DNA of 64,000 bases, taken from positions 1 through 64,000 of the forward strand of contig VOIU01000016.1 in assembly GCA_007896885.1 (NCBI GenBank), written 5' to 3'. The notes beneath the pieces are model-generated. The model had not been told where the DNA came from. It saw only the letters and a program-made list of their open reading frames with translations, and ran no database searches. The position numbers and the translations under genes were made by a program. This stretch comes from Bacteroidaceae bacterium HV4-6-C5C (GTDB taxonomy: Bacteria > Bacteroidota > Bacteroidia > Bacteroidales > Bacteroidaceae). This document shows, piece by piece, positions 45,658-57,100 of this stretch; position 1 is the stretch's first letter; each line of letters starts with the position of its first letter.

Positions 45658-47208
45658 ATGAAAATGAAAAACTTTTTCAGCGTAATATTAATAATTTCAT
45701 TAGTTATTATTTTTAGCGCATGTAGTAAGAAGAGCGACTACTCGAATGTTATTCCTGTAGATGCTAGTGAAGTTGCTGCCGTCCATCTGAAGAATTTGGT
45801 TACAAAAGCCGGATTGGGTAATAAAGAAAATAAAGAAGCGATAGAGAGGCTCACAACCGCTTTCAAAAGCGGAATGAATTCAACTTCTTTCAAACAATTT
45901 GAGGCTATCCTGAAAAACCCCGAAGAATCAGGAATAGATTTAAGTTTGCCTTTATATTTGTTTAGTTCCCCTGAATTTCCATATATGTCGGTAACTGCCA
46001 AAGTAAACGACAAAGATAAATTAACATCGCTACTTAATATTCTCGAAAAAGAAAAAATATGCACACAACTTGACAAAGTTGAGGGATATCAGTTTACAGA
46101 AATAGGGACACAATTATTCGTCGCATTCAATTCAAGTGCTATATTGCTAATAAATCACGATAATACGGTATCACAGGAAGCAATAAAGCAAAGAGTAGTC
46201 AAGCTATTTGAACAGACTGAAAAGAATAGCATCGTATCGACTTCCGCATTCAAAAAAATGCAACAACAAAACGAGGATGTCGATTTACTGGTTTCTCCTT
46301 CAAGTATATTGGGAGAATATGCCCAGCAAATTAATTATGGCTTACCTGAAAATATTGATTTAAAAAAATTATGGATTGTTGGAGGCCTATCTTTTGAAGA
46401 AGGAAAAATCAAAGTAAAATACGAAAATTATACGGAAGATGCAACTTTAAAAAAACAACTTGAAGATCAACAAAAGAGTATAAAACCTATTCAGAATTCA
46501 TTATTAAAATACTTCCCCAAATCCACCTTAGCGCTATTTAACGTAGGAATTAATGGAGATATCTTTTATAATTTGATTCAAAAAAACAAAGAGTTTCAGT
46601 CAAACTTCCCTATAGCTCAATCTAGCATAATTAAATCTCTCTTGGGGGCTTTAAAAAATGACCTAACAGTAGGAGTGACAAACATCACTATGGAAAGCAC
46701 ACCAACGATTGTAGTATATGCTGATGTAGATGACGAAAATGTTATCAGTGAGCTCTACAAGAATAAAAAATCATTTGGATTTAAATCAGATGAAGACATT
46801 ATTAAATTAGATGAGCAGAACTACATATACAAGTCAAGCGAAATAAATTTCTATTTTGGCATTAAAGACAGAAAAGTATACATAACAAATGACAATATAC
46901 TAAAAGAAAATATTGGAAAAGAATGCATTCCTTCAGCTAAAAATGCAGACTTTGCATCTGAGATAAAAGGAAAAAGCCTAGCTTTTGTAGTCAATACTGA
47001 TGCAATACTCCATCTTCCTGTCATAAAAATGATGAAAGAATATGGTGGAGCAGAATATGAAACATACTATAATTTAGCTAATAAAACAGCATATCTTGAA
47101 CTCCTCTGTGATAATACTCAAACGGAAATCACATTGCAACTGAAAGATAAGAAAGAAAACTCTTTAAAGCAAATAATAGATTTTATAAAAGAGTTTGCTG
47201 GAATTTAA
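45658..47208 (+). CDS. DUF4836 family lipoprotein
   Basis: A 516-residue lipoprotein (lipobox IFSAC21) of the DUF4836 family. It starts NVIPVDASEVAAVHLKNLVTKAG as in others of the family. The body is alternating strands and helices with no enzymatic motif that I recognise. It lies in the same rightward run as rsmE and is 18 bp before an ABC ATPase gene. Function unknown. Confidence 0.82.
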   Translation: MKMKNFFSVILIISLVIIFSACSKKSDYSNVIPVDASEVAAVHLKNLVTKAGLGNKENKEAIERLTTAFKSGMNSTSFKQFEAILKNPEESGIDLSLPLYLFSSPEFPYMSVTAKVNDKDKLTSLLNILEKEKICTQLDKVEGYQFTEIGTQLFVAFNSSAILLINHDNTVSQEAIKQRVVKLFEQTEKNSIVSTSAFKKMQQQNEDVDLLVSPSSILGEYAQQINYGLPENIDLKKLWIVGGLSFEEGKIKVKYENYTEDATLKKQLEDQQKSIKPIQNSLLKYFPKSTLALFNVGINGDIFYNLIQKNKEFQSNFPIAQSSIIKSLLGALKNDLTVGVTNITMESTPTIVVYADVDDENVISELYKNKKSFGFKSDEDIIKLDEQNYIYKSSEINFYFGIKDRKVYITNDNILKENIGKECIPSAKNADFASEIKGKSLAFVVNTDAILHLPVIKMMKEYGGAEYETYYNLANKTAYLELLCDNTQTEITLQLKDKKENSLKQIIDFIKEFAGI

Positions 47209-47226
47209 AGTATATCTACAAAAACA

Positions 47227-47871
47227 ATGGAATATATTCATTTAAGAAAAACGCTTCCTATGGTATTTGCTGATCGCGACGATATATCATCGGAAATTTG
47301 GCAAAAGGATCTTACATTTCATAAGGGTAAATGCTACCTAATAGAAGCTGCCTCTGGCACAGGAAAATCATCTTTATGTAGCTACATCTACGGTTATAGG
47401 CACGACTACAGTGGAGATATTTTATTCAACGACAAAGATATTAAGTCACATTCCATTAATGATTGGATTGCCATACGAAAGAGATCTTTAAGCATCCTAT
47501 TTCAAGAACTACGAATATTTCCAGAGCTCACTGCATACGAAAATATTCAATTAAAGAACAAATTGACTAAATATAAAGAAGAGAAAGATATTAAATCATA
47601 TTTTGAGATATTGGGCATCGAAGATAAACTAGAGCAAAAAGCGGGGCGTTTATCATTTGGGCAACAGCAAAGAGTAGCTTTTATCAGATCTCTTTGTCAA
47701 CCGTTCGATTTCATCCTTTTAGATGAGCCAATCAGTCATCTTGACGACGAGAATGGTGCTATAATAGGGCGCTTACTTATAGAAGAAGCAGAAAAGCAAG
47801 GAGCTGGTATTATAGTCACCTCTATAGGTAAACATATTAATATAAAGTATGACAGCATTTATAAATTATAA
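47227..47871 (+). CDS. ABC transporter ATP-binding protein (LolD/MacB-like)
   Basis: A 214-residue ABC ATPase. Walker A is ASGTGKSSL (near 50), the signature is LSFGQQQRVAF, and Walker B is FILLDEPISHLDDE. The switch histidine position appears to be taken by S (IIVTSIGKH), which is unusual but compatible with activity in some MacB-type proteins. It pairs with the FtsX-like permease that follows 33 bp downstream. Confidence 0.85.
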   Translation: MEYIHLRKTLPMVFADRDDISSEIWQKDLTFHKGKCYLIEAASGTGKSSLCSYIYGYRHDYSGDILFNDKDIKSHSINDWIAIRKRSLSILFQELRIFPELTAYENIQLKNKLTKYKEEKDIKSYFEILGIEDKLEQKAGRLSFGQQQRVAFIRSLCQPFDFILLDEPISHLDDENGAIIGRLLIEEAEKQGAGIIVTSIGKHINIKYDSIYKL

Positions 47872-47904
47872 ATCGGCTATACACCGCTAATTATAAAATT
47901 ACAT

Positions 47905-49119
47905 ATGAACAAACTTGTGTGGAAACTCCTCCGCGAACATATTAGTATAGCACAACTCAGTGGTTTCTTCCTTGCAAACCTTTTCGGTTCAATCATTGTG
48001 CTACTCAGCATACAGTTTTATAAAGATATCATTCCTGTTTTTACACAAGGAGATAGCTTCATAAAAAAAGATTACATCATTGCAAGTAAAAAGATCAGTA
48101 CATTAGGCAGCTTTGCTGGTCAAAGTAACACTTTTTCCGATAAAGAAATTGAAGAGTTCAAGAATCAGCACTTTACACAAAGTATAGGGGCTTTTACCCC
48201 AGCACTTTTCAAGGTTTCAGCGGGTTTTGGGGTTCAACAAGCCGGTATACACCTATCTACTGAAATGTTTTTTGAATCAGTGCCGGATATATATGTAGAT
48301 ATAAATCTCAGCAAATGGCATTTTGATAAAGGCTCTCATACTATTCCTATTATCCTCCCCCGCAATTATCTCAATCTCTATAATTTTGGATTTGCTCAAA
48401 GCAGAAGCCTGCCAAAATTATCGGAAGGCGTTATGGGACTAGTGCAAATGGATATCATCATTAACGGAAATAATGGAATAGAACGTTACAAAGGCAACAT
48501 CGTAGGATTTTCAAATCGGCTCAACACAATACTTGTCCCGCAATCATTTATGGAATGGGCAAATCAGACTTATGCTTCCGGGCAGAAGGCAGAATCTTCA
48601 AGGTTGATTATTGAAGTGAAGAATCCTACAGATCCAGCTATTACAAGCTATTTCCAGAATAAAGGTTATGAGCCAGAAGGAGACAACTTAGATGCAGGAA
48701 AAACCACATACTTTCTGCGTTTGATCACAAGCATTATAGCAGGAGTTGGCCTCTTCATTTGCGCTTTGTCTTTCTATATTTTAATGTTAAGTATTTTCCT
48801 TTTGCTCCAAAAAAACACAGTGAAATTAGAAAACTTACTTTTAATAGGATACAGTCCAAGTAAAGTGGCTTTACCATATCAAATTTTAGCAATAGGAACT
48901 AATTTTATTGTTATACTCCTAGCTTTTTGTGGATTAATTTGGATCCGAGGATACTATACAGACATTTTACTCTCCTTACTTCCTCAATTGGAAGAAAGTT
49001 CTCTGCTGCCATCTATGATATCAGGAGGTGTTCTATTTATTGGTATATCAATATTAGATTTAGTATTAATACGAAATAAGGTTATATCGATCTGGCATAC
49101 GCAACAAAATCATCAATAA
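47905..49119 (+). CDS. FtsX/MacB-like ABC transporter permease
   Basis: A 404-residue membrane protein with one N-terminal helix (about 20-40), a large extracytoplasmic domain (about 45-270), and three C-terminal helices (about 275-395). This is the topology of MacB/LolE/FtsX permeases. The adjacent ATPase supplies the energy. Such pairs do mechanical work in the periplasm rather than transport through a channel. The substrate is unknown; the DUF4836 lipoprotein beside it could be a partner. Confidence 0.82.
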   Translation: MNKLVWKLLREHISIAQLSGFFLANLFGSIIVLLSIQFYKDIIPVFTQGDSFIKKDYIIASKKISTLGSFAGQSNTFSDKEIEEFKNQHFTQSIGAFTPALFKVSAGFGVQQAGIHLSTEMFFESVPDIYVDINLSKWHFDKGSHTIPIILPRNYLNLYNFGFAQSRSLPKLSEGVMGLVQMDIIINGNNGIERYKGNIVGFSNRLNTILVPQSFMEWANQTYASGQKAESSRLIIEVKNPTDPAITSYFQNKGYEPEGDNLDAGKTTYFLRLITSIIAGVGLFICALSFYILMLSIFLLLQKNTVKLENLLLIGYSPSKVALPYQILAIGTNFIVILLAFCGLIWIRGYYTDILLSLLPQLEESSLLPSMISGGVLFIGISILDLVLIRNKVISIWHTQQNHQ

Positions 49120-49436
49120 AAATCATATTTACCTAGAAAGCTTTACAGTTACTGACATTTGGCATATACTCCTAAGTAAGATCTTAAAATCTTATCATAA
49201 ATTACATCTCAAAAGTTTTGCTTAAGAGCATTGAGATGTAACTTAATATTCTTACTATTTTACGCACTAATATATTAGCTTTATCACCTTGAACATACTA
49301 GCAAAAATTTAAAAATGATTTGATAACCAAAATCGTTTTTTTGTTAGAATATAGATATAGAATATATATACAAAAAAAGGAAAGTTAAGTCGACAGGATA
49401 AATCACCTTATTTATATATTATTTATATTTATTCGC
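49120..49436. other. Non-coding region before the pyrophosphatase gene
   Basis: About 320 bp of A+T-rich DNA. An imperfect repeat is seen around 49175-49245 (tcttaaaatcttatcataa, gcattgagatgtaac). No gene was found on either strand. Confidence 0.4.
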
Positions 49437-49480
49437 AAACAGCCCATGAGTTAAATCCTTATCTTGGGGCTGTTTTTTTT
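49437..49480 (+). terminator. Terminator hairpin upstream of the pyrophosphatase gene
   Basis: aaacagccc (49437-49445) pairs with gggctgttt (49467-49475), followed by five more T. The loop is 21 bases. It lies 318 bp after the ABC permease gene and only 38 bp before the pyrophosphatase ATG. If transcription of the latter starts upstream, it would act as an attenuator; otherwise it ends the preceding operon. Confidence 0.8.
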
Positions 49481-49517
49481 CTTTTTACTTATTTACTAAT
49501 ACCAAATATTTTACACC

Positions 49518-51917
49518 ATGAAAAAAACAAAATCAGTTGCATTGCTCTTGGCTATGCTCTGGGGTGGATTGGGACCCCACCTCTACGCAAGCGAAGCCGA
49601 TCTTTCGATCCCCGACCTTCACGAAGGAGTATTTCACATTTTTGGCGGCAGCATTTCTGCGTGGAACTTTTTATGTTATGGCGCTATGATTATTGCCGGA
49701 ACTTTAGGTTTCAGCCTTTACTTATTCAGCCAAATAAAGAAGTTACCTGCTCATCATTCAATGCTTAAAGTAGCAAACACGATCTACCAAACTTGCCGTA
49801 CCTACTTATTACAACAAGGCAAATTTTTACTTATGCTATTTGGTTTAATAGCCATTGTATTATGTGTATACTTCTTCGGATTAATAGGACAATCATTCAT
49901 CGTCGTACTTCAAGTACTTGCTTTCTCTATAGTCGGCATGGCAGGTTCCTACTCTGTCGCTTGGTATGGCATACGGGTAAACACGTATGCTAATGCCCGA
50001 ACAGCATTTGCTTCTTTAAAAGGGCGCCCTTTAGATATCGTAAACATTCCTCTTCGAGCAGGCATGAGTGTTGGGCTATTTCTAATCTCCTTGGAATTGA
50101 TCATGATGGTATTTATCCTCTTGTTCGTTCCACGTTCCATTGTTGGACTTTGTTTTTTAGGATTTGCCATAGGTGAGTCTTTAGGCGCCAGTGCCCTACG
50201 TATAGCTGGTGGTATCTTTACCAAGATAGCAGATATAGGTTCGGACTTAATGAAAGTTGTATTTAAAGTTAAAGAAGACGATCCACGAAATCCTGGAGTT
50301 ATAGCCGATTGTACTGGTGATAATGCTGGTGATAGTGTAGGACCTACCGCCGATGGTTTCGAAACTTATGGTGTTACAGGTGTTGCTTTGATAACATTCA
50401 TCACACTTGCAGTAGCAGATCCTGACGTACAATCCAAGTTAATTGTATGGATATTCGGTATGCGTTTTCTCATGGATTTCTTATCAGGATGTTCTTTCTT
50501 TATCAATCAGGCAATCTCCAAAAAGCTCTATGGAAATAAAAAATCATTTGATTTTGAAGAGCCTCTGATGCGCCTCATCTGGATAGCTGCCATACTGTGT
50601 ATATCAGCTTCTTTCTTCATGAGCCATCTTTTGCTATATGATATGCCAGATCCTACACTATGGTGGAAGCTAGCAATCATTATTAGTTGTGGTACGATAG
50701 CCGCAGTATTGATTCCGGAATTCACCAAAATATTCACAAGTTCAAAGTCCAAACACGTACAAGAAATTGTTACAGCATCACGTGAAGGAGGCCCTTCTTT
50801 AAATATTCTCTCCGGTATTGTCGCAGGTAATTTCAGCGCATTTTGGACAGGGTTACTGATTGCAGCTCTAATGTTTATAGCCTATTTTACTGCAGGTTTT
50901 GGTTTAGATCAGGTACTTGGTCCTCACGCACCAGTTTTTGCATTTGGCCTTGTAGCTTTTGGATTCCTTTGTATGGGCCCAGTAACTATTGCTGTTGACA
51001 GCTATGGACCTGTCACTGATAATGCTCAATCGGTTTTCGAATTATCTCAGATAGAACAAATACCACAAATAAGCCAAGAGATAAAGACTGACTTTGGCTT
51101 TACGCCCAATTTTGAATTAGGGAAGCACTTCCTCGAAGCAAATGACTCTGCGGGAAATACATTCAAAGCTACAGCAAAGCCCGTACTTATAGGAACAGCA
51201 GTCGTAGGAGCAACTACCATGATCTTCTCTATCATTCTATTGCTTGACAGAGTTGGGCTATTACATCTCTCACTAACAGACGCCCCTGTGATATTAGGTT
51301 TGATCTGCGGTGGAGCCGTCATATTCTGGTTCAGTGGTGCTTCTATGCAAGCAGTAACTACTGGAGCTTACCGTGCTGTCGAATATATAAAACGAACCTT
51401 TAATATGGACAAGAAAGAAGCCGATATAGAAGACTCTAAATCTGTAGTCAAAATATGCACTCAATATGCCCAAAAAGGGATGTGGAATATCTTTTTAGCA
51501 CTAATATCACTCACACTCTCATTTGCATTTATGGATCCAAACTTCTTTGTTGCTTATTTAATATCTATAGCAGTATTTGGGCTATTCCAAGCTATATATA
51601 TGGCTAATGCAGGCGGTAGCTGGGACAACAGCAAGAAAGTTGTAGAAGTTGACTTAAAAGAAAGAAATACTCCTTTACATGAAGCCGTCGTCGTAGGTGA
51701 CACCGTAGGAGATCCTTTTAAAGACACTTCATCTGTATCATTGAATCCTATCATTAAATTTTCGACACTATTCGGCTTATTGGCTACTGAAATCTGTATA
51801 GAAATGAAGCATGATCCTGCTAATGATTATTCTCTTTTCATTGCCATACCTTTCCTACTTATTGGACTCTTTTTTGTATGGAGATCGTTCTATAAGATGA
51901 GAATACCCGTAAAATAG
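49518..51917 (+). CDS. hppA: Membrane-bound ion-translocating pyrophosphatase, K+-independent type
   Basis: A 799-residue integral membrane pyrophosphatase with about 16 helices. It couples hydrolysis of pyrophosphate to H+ (or Na+) pumping. The substrate-binding motif DDPRNPGVIADCTGDNAGDSVG is intact (near residues 254-275). Lysine 550 (AGNTFKAT) stands where K+-dependent enzymes have alanine (GNTTAA), which marks the K+-independent class, and known members of that class pump protons. An N-terminal signal-like segment (to YASEA) precedes the first helix. Confidence 0.93.
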   Translation: MKKTKSVALLLAMLWGGLGPHLYASEADLSIPDLHEGVFHIFGGSISAWNFLCYGAMIIAGTLGFSLYLFSQIKKLPAHHSMLKVANTIYQTCRTYLLQQGKFLLMLFGLIAIVLCVYFFGLIGQSFIVVLQVLAFSIVGMAGSYSVAWYGIRVNTYANARTAFASLKGRPLDIVNIPLRAGMSVGLFLISLELIMMVFILLFVPRSIVGLCFLGFAIGESLGASALRIAGGIFTKIADIGSDLMKVVFKVKEDDPRNPGVIADCTGDNAGDSVGPTADGFETYGVTGVALITFITLAVADPDVQSKLIVWIFGMRFLMDFLSGCSFFINQAISKKLYGNKKSFDFEEPLMRLIWIAAILCISASFFMSHLLLYDMPDPTLWWKLAIIISCGTIAAVLIPEFTKIFTSSKSKHVQEIVTASREGGPSLNILSGIVAGNFSAFWTGLLIAALMFIAYFTAGFGLDQVLGPHAPVFAFGLVAFGFLCMGPVTIAVDSYGPVTDNAQSVFELSQIEQIPQISQEIKTDFGFTPNFELGKHFLEANDSAGNTFKATAKPVLIGTAVVGATTMIFSIILLLDRVGLLHLSLTDAPVILGLICGGAVIFWFSGASMQAVTTGAYRAVEYIKRTFNMDKKEADIEDSKSVVKICTQYAQKGMWNIFLALISLTLSFAFMDPNFFVAYLISIAVFGLFQAIYMANAGGSWDNSKKVVEVDLKERNTPLHEAVVVGDTVGDPFKDTSSVSLNPIIKFSTLFGLLATEICIEMKHDPANDYSLFIAIPFLLIGLFFVWRSFYKMRIPVK

Positions 51918-51935
51918 ATAATATAAATAAGCTTT

Positions 51936-51998
51936 AAGGCTTTCCACCCGCATTTATAACCCAATTATAAGTTCTAAATGAAGTGGAAAGCCTTTTTG
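51936..51998 (+). terminator. Terminator after the pyrophosphatase gene
   Basis: aaggctttccac (51936-51947) pairs with gtggaaagcctt (51983-51994) and is followed by tttgtt. It lies 19 bp after the stop codon. The loop (35 bases) is large but A+T rich. Confidence 0.82.
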
Positions 51999-52132
51999 TT
52001 TAACTTATAATAACCTATTATAAACTCTCTGGTGACTAGAGCTAAACCGATAAGCGCATTTACTTACGGTACTTTATTTTGTCATAAAAAAAATAAGATC
52101 GGGTATTTAGTGCTTAAATCAAAACTGTTTTC

Positions 52133-52140
52133 TATATTTG
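52133..52140 (+). promoter_or_regulatory. -7 box of the ECF sigma gene (TATATTTG)
   Basis: An exact TAnnTTTG match, 107 bp before the ATG at 52248. No clear TTTG -33 box. Confidence 0.45.
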
Positions 52141-52247
52141 CCCCAGAGTTAACGGCACTGTGAAAAGCAATGTATTTTATGCACTAAGCGTTTAATAAAA
52201 CAGCCCTTCTCCATATATTTATATAGTTCGATAACGAAGTTAATCCG

Positions 52248-52814
52248 ATGCAGGATAATTTTGAAAATGAAGTTGTGTTATGGGACTGTTTCCGTAAAGG
52301 TAATAGGCTTGCCTATGCATACCTATACAAAAAGTATATTTATCTTCTTTTGTCATATGGTATGCAGCTTACACCAGACCGTGAATTAGTAAAAGACTGT
52401 GCCCAAGAGGTCTTCATAAGACTATACACTTATAAAGAGACCATAAAGCCAGAGCAAATCAAGGTTTATTTACTCGTTTGCATGAAAAATCGAGTAAAAG
52501 AGCAACTAACATTGCAACAACTACACGACGAGAAGATAGATTATTATGGAGAGAGTATAGAAAGTGAAACTCTCTCAAGTGAGGAAACATTCATCATTGA
52601 AGAATCTTCTAATCATTTGAAAGAAACAATAAAAACGATACTTTCTCAATTAAGTCCACACCAAAAAGAAATTATACACTATCGATATATAGATGAGCTT
52701 AGCATGGAACAAATCAGCCAACTAATGAACATGAATATACAGTCTGCATATAACCTTTTACATCGGTCCATTAAAAAAATACGAGAAATTATAAAAAAAG
52801 ATCTTCATAAGTGA
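52248..52814 (+). CDS. ECF-type RNA polymerase sigma factor
   Basis: A 188-residue sigma-70 factor of the extracytoplasmic function type. Region 2 (about 20-90) includes LVKDCAQEVFIRLYTYK, and region 4 (about 125-185) has LSPHQKEIIHYRYIDELSMEQISQ, a helix-turn-helix. Together with the FecR gene 38 bp downstream and the STN-domain SusC it forms a trans-envelope switch: ligand binding at the outer membrane frees the sigma factor, which activates the glycan locus. Confidence 0.93.
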   Translation: MQDNFENEVVLWDCFRKGNRLAYAYLYKKYIYLLLSYGMQLTPDRELVKDCAQEVFIRLYTYKETIKPEQIKVYLLVCMKNRVKEQLTLQQLHDEKIDYYGESIESETLSSEETFIIEESSNHLKETIKTILSQLSPHQKEIIHYRYIDELSMEQISQLMNMNIQSAYNLLHRSIKKIREIIKKDLHK

Positions 52815-52852
52815 GTAGATTTTCAGATTCAACCATTCCTCTTTATAAATGA

Positions 52853-54076
52853 ATGATAGTGACCATGAATGATCCACTGGCAATAAAGAATTATATAAAC
52901 TTTTCAACTGAAGATTTTCTTTTGGATGATTTTTTTATATCCTCGATGAAAAATCCAACTGAAGAAAGTGATTCTTTTTGGAAATCATTTTTAAACCAAC
53001 CAGAGACTAATTCCATTCATTTTTTTGAAGCAAAAGAACTCTACAATAAACTTCGTGAAAATTACCTGAATGAGTTTGCCCCAGAAGAAATAGATCGTTT
53101 ATGGATCAAAATAGATAATATCATTGATGAAAAAGAAAGAAGAAGCAAGTTTAAAAAGATATTCAAAATATCTTTGAGCATAGGAGCAGCAGTTGCTGCT
53201 GTTTTAGTTGCTATATTTCTATCTCAATCACCCTATTTAGACAAACACGAAGATTCTATTGAAGCATTTGTTGCAAAAAACATCAACGAAAACCTATCGA
53301 ACGACACCACCATTCGTCTACTAGTCTCCGGGAATCAAATAGTACACTCTAATAAAAGAGATGAACTCATCCAATACGACTCTACCGATATAAAAATCGG
53401 AGGAAAGAGTATTGAGAAAGAGTCGGCAGCAAAATACAATCAACTCATTGTTCCTCTAGGCAAACAATCGCAAGTATTACTCGCCGACGGTACTCAAATT
53501 TGGGTAAATGCAGGTACCACTCTAACCTACCCTGTTGAATTTAATTCGGATAAGCGAGAAATATATGTAAACGGGGAAATATATTTAAATGTAACAAAAG
53601 ACCCTTCTCGTCCATTCATTGTCCATACCCACGATTTTAATGTTTCGGTACTCGGAACTTCGTTTAACGTCAGTGCATACAGCGGCGAAACAACAAGACG
53701 GGTCGTACTGGTATCAGGATCAGTTAAGATTAATAATAGCAATAAAAAGGAATTTCTTTTAAAACCGAATGAGAAATACGAAAGAGATGATAATAAGGAA
53801 ATTATTGCTCAAACAGATGTTTGCAAGTATATATCTTGGAAAGACGGCATCTACGAATTCGAAAGTGAGCATTTAAGTTCAGTAGTGAAATACATCTCAA
53901 GATATTTTGGCATCCAAATAGCATGTGATAAAAACATTCAGAATTTAAAGTGTAGTGGAAAACTGCTGATTATCGATGATATTAATAAATCATTAAAAAG
54001 ATTATCCGAAGCACTACCTATATGCATAAAAAAATATAGTGATCATTACCAAATAACACAGAAAATCGATAAATAA
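52853..54076 (+). CDS. FecR-type anti-sigma factor
   Basis: A 407-residue inner-membrane anti-sigma factor. The N-terminal cytoplasmic part (about 1-105) binds the sigma factor, one helix follows (about 104-126; ISLSIGAAVAAVLVAIFLS), then a periplasmic FecR domain (about 195-300; LADGTQIWVNAGTTLTYPVEF, FNVSVLGTSFNVSAYSG) and a DUF4974 domain (about 325-405). An alternative start at 52865 (MNDPLAIKNYINFS) is as likely. It receives the signal from the STN domain of the SusC that follows. Confidence 0.93.
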   Translation: MIVTMNDPLAIKNYINFSTEDFLLDDFFISSMKNPTEESDSFWKSFLNQPETNSIHFFEAKELYNKLRENYLNEFAPEEIDRLWIKIDNIIDEKERRSKFKKIFKISLSIGAAVAAVLVAIFLSQSPYLDKHEDSIEAFVAKNINENLSNDTTIRLLVSGNQIVHSNKRDELIQYDSTDIKIGGKSIEKESAAKYNQLIVPLGKQSQVLLADGTQIWVNAGTTLTYPVEFNSDKREIYVNGEIYLNVTKDPSRPFIVHTHDFNVSVLGTSFNVSAYSGETTRRVVLVSGSVKINNSNKKEFLLKPNEKYERDDNKEIIAQTDVCKYISWKDGIYEFESEHLSSVVKYISRYFGIQIACDKNIQNLKCSGKLLIIDDINKSLKRLSEALPICIKKYSDHYQITQKIDK

Positions 54077-54180
54077 TGTTTAACCTAAAAAGATTTATGA
54101 TGTAGAAAAATATTATGTAGAAAACACAAAAGAAAAGACCGGATGAAACGGCTAAATAACATCCGATCAATTCATTTCGA

Positions 54181-57100
54181 ATGATTAAATTTATTCAAGT
54201 ATCAACCATTCTTAATTACAAAAGTATGAATTTTATTTGGAATTGTAATCCCTTAAAAAGGATTATAAACAGGTGTTTATTGAATTTTATCAAAACAGCA
54301 CTGTTTTTTCTATTTTTTTTCAACTCTGGAATTTGTCAAGCTAATGGCAAACACGAGCAACCAGCTCACTTAACTCTCAAATTTAATAATGCCACTGTAA
54401 AAGAAGTATTTAATGCTATCGAAAAGAATAGTGAATATATTCTTTTTTATCACGACGATTACATTGATCTAAACAGAAAAGTGACGATAAACGTCAAGAA
54501 CGAGAGTGTTACCGCTATATTGGATCAGCTATTTAAAGGGACATCCAATAGTTATTCTATTGATGGCAAACAAATCGTTATCACCAATAAATCAACTCAA
54601 CAGGCTAAGGAAGCTTCATCAGGTAAAAAAAAGCGCATCAGTGGAATCGTCGTTGACAGAAACGGTGAGCCTCTAATTGGAGTGAATGTAACCGTAAAAA
54701 ACGTATCCGGTGGAACATCCACCAATACTGACGGCTTATTTATCATGGAGGCCTCCAATACTGATATTCTTACATTTTCATATGTGGGGTTTCTAACTAA
54801 AAATGTTAAAGTTGGAGATAATACAAGTTTAAATGTAACACTCGAAGAAGATCAAAAATCATTAGAAGAAGTTGTCGTTGTAGGATATGGCAAACAAACA
54901 AAAGCCAGCGTAGTAAGTTCGGTTAGTGCAATCGGAGGAAAAGAATTGTCCATACCTGGAAGAAGTCTCTCTAGTGGGCTAAACGGCCGCCTTCCTGGAC
55001 TAATCAGCGTACAACGTAATGGCGATCCAGGAAATGATGATGCTACTTTCTGGATACGAGGCGCCAGCACTTGGAAAGGAAGCACAAACCCATTGATATT
55101 AGTTGATGGGGTCCCACGCTCTATGAACAACATAGAACCGGACGAAATTGAATCTTTTTCTATTTTGAAAGATGCGACTGCAACCGCTGTATATGGCGCA
55201 GAAGGAGCTAACGGCGTTATCTTGATTACAACGAAACGAGGAACAAATACAAAACCCGTCATCACTTTTCGAGGAGAGTATTCAACATCCAGCCCAACAC
55301 GCTTACCAGAGTTTGTTGATTCGTGGCAGTATCTTCAACTTGCTAACGAAGCTTTGATGAATGATGGACAGAGTCCCCAATTTTCAGATGACTTAATAGC
55401 GAAATATCGCAATAATGAAGATCCGGATTTGTATCCAAATGCCAAATGGCTCGATGAAACATTAGCAAAGCACTACGGTAGTCAGCGTTATACAATCAAT
55501 GCACGTGGAGGTACCGACTTTGCAAAATATTTTGTTTCCATGGCATATTATACTGAAGACGGTGTTTTCAAGAATAAATCTCTAGAAAATTATGACAGCA
55601 ACATCAGCCTGAACCGTTACGACTTACGGAGCAATATTGACTTACAGGTCACAAAGTCAACGCAAGTAAGTGTAGATGTAAGCGGGCAGTATGTCGTACG
55701 TGTAGGTCCTATGAAATCATCTAATGATATTTTCAAGTATATGCTATATACACCCTCGTATTTATTCCCTGCAATTTATAGTGATGGAACAATTTCAACT
55801 TATCCCAAAGAATTTGATGCCAACAACCGAAATCCCTATAATTTTGTAATGAACTCAGGCTATCAAAAAGAATGGGATGCACTAATTCAATCCACTGTTA
55901 GGTTGAGTCAAGACTTAAATTTTGTAACACCAGGATTAAAATTTAAAGGCACGGTAAGTTTCGATTATCAGGGTGTATTCAATAGCCAACGAAGCTGGAA
56001 TCCTAGTCGTTATAATGCTACCGGAAGAGACGATAATGGCAATTTAGTTTTTAATAAAACTTATGCCGGAACGAATGCTTTTGGAGAGCCAACAGAATCA
56101 AATAGTGCTAATCGCAAGATTTATATTGAAAGCTCATTAAATTATGATCGTACATTTGGAAAACACACGGTCGGAGGAATGCTACTCTATATGCAAAAAG
56201 ACACTCAATACCACGATAATGCGCTAGCATATAGAAATCAAGGAGTTGTAGGACGAGCTTCCTATTCATACGACGGGCGTTATTTCATTGAAAGTAATTT
56301 TGGGTATACCGGTAGTGAAACATTCGCAAAAGACAAAAGATTTGGATTCTTTCCATCTGTCGGAATCGGATATTACATTTCTAATGAAAAATTCTATCCT
56401 GAATCTTTAAGTAAAGTCATGAATAAAATAAAGCTCCGTGCATCTATAGGAAGAACAGGTAATGACGATACCGGAGGAGATCGTTTTCTTTATCGGGCAA
56501 CATTCAAAACGGATGACTACACTTTTGCGCAAGGAATTGGTTCTACAGGAAGCTCAAACTCATTAGGAACAGGTATACACGACGTTTTATTCAAAAACAC
56601 AGACATTCATTGGGAAATAGAAGATAAAAGAGATATTGGCCTTGACTTGGGATTTTTTAATAATCAAATCGAAATTACTGCAGATTACTTTAATAACCGC
56701 CGACACGATATCCTGATGCAAAGAAATACTGTTCCACAAACCAGTGGCTTCTGGGCGGCCCCATGGGAAAATTATGGAATTGTGACCAACAAAGGTTTTG
56801 ATGGCAGCATGGACGTTCGCCATAAGATAGGCAAAGTGCAAATAACTTGGCGTGGCACTCTGACCTATGCTCACAATACAATCACAGAGTATGATGAAAT
56901 AGAGCCTGAATATCCTTGGATGAAAGTAACCGGGCACCCTATTGACGATAGAGGGCTATACATTGTAGATCGTTTATATACCGATGATGACTTCAATGCA
57001 ACGAAAAACTCCAATGGTACTTACTCCTATCAGTTGAAAGATGGGCTTCCTGTTCCGACAATGTCCGGATTATTAGGACCTGGAGATCTCAAATATAAGG

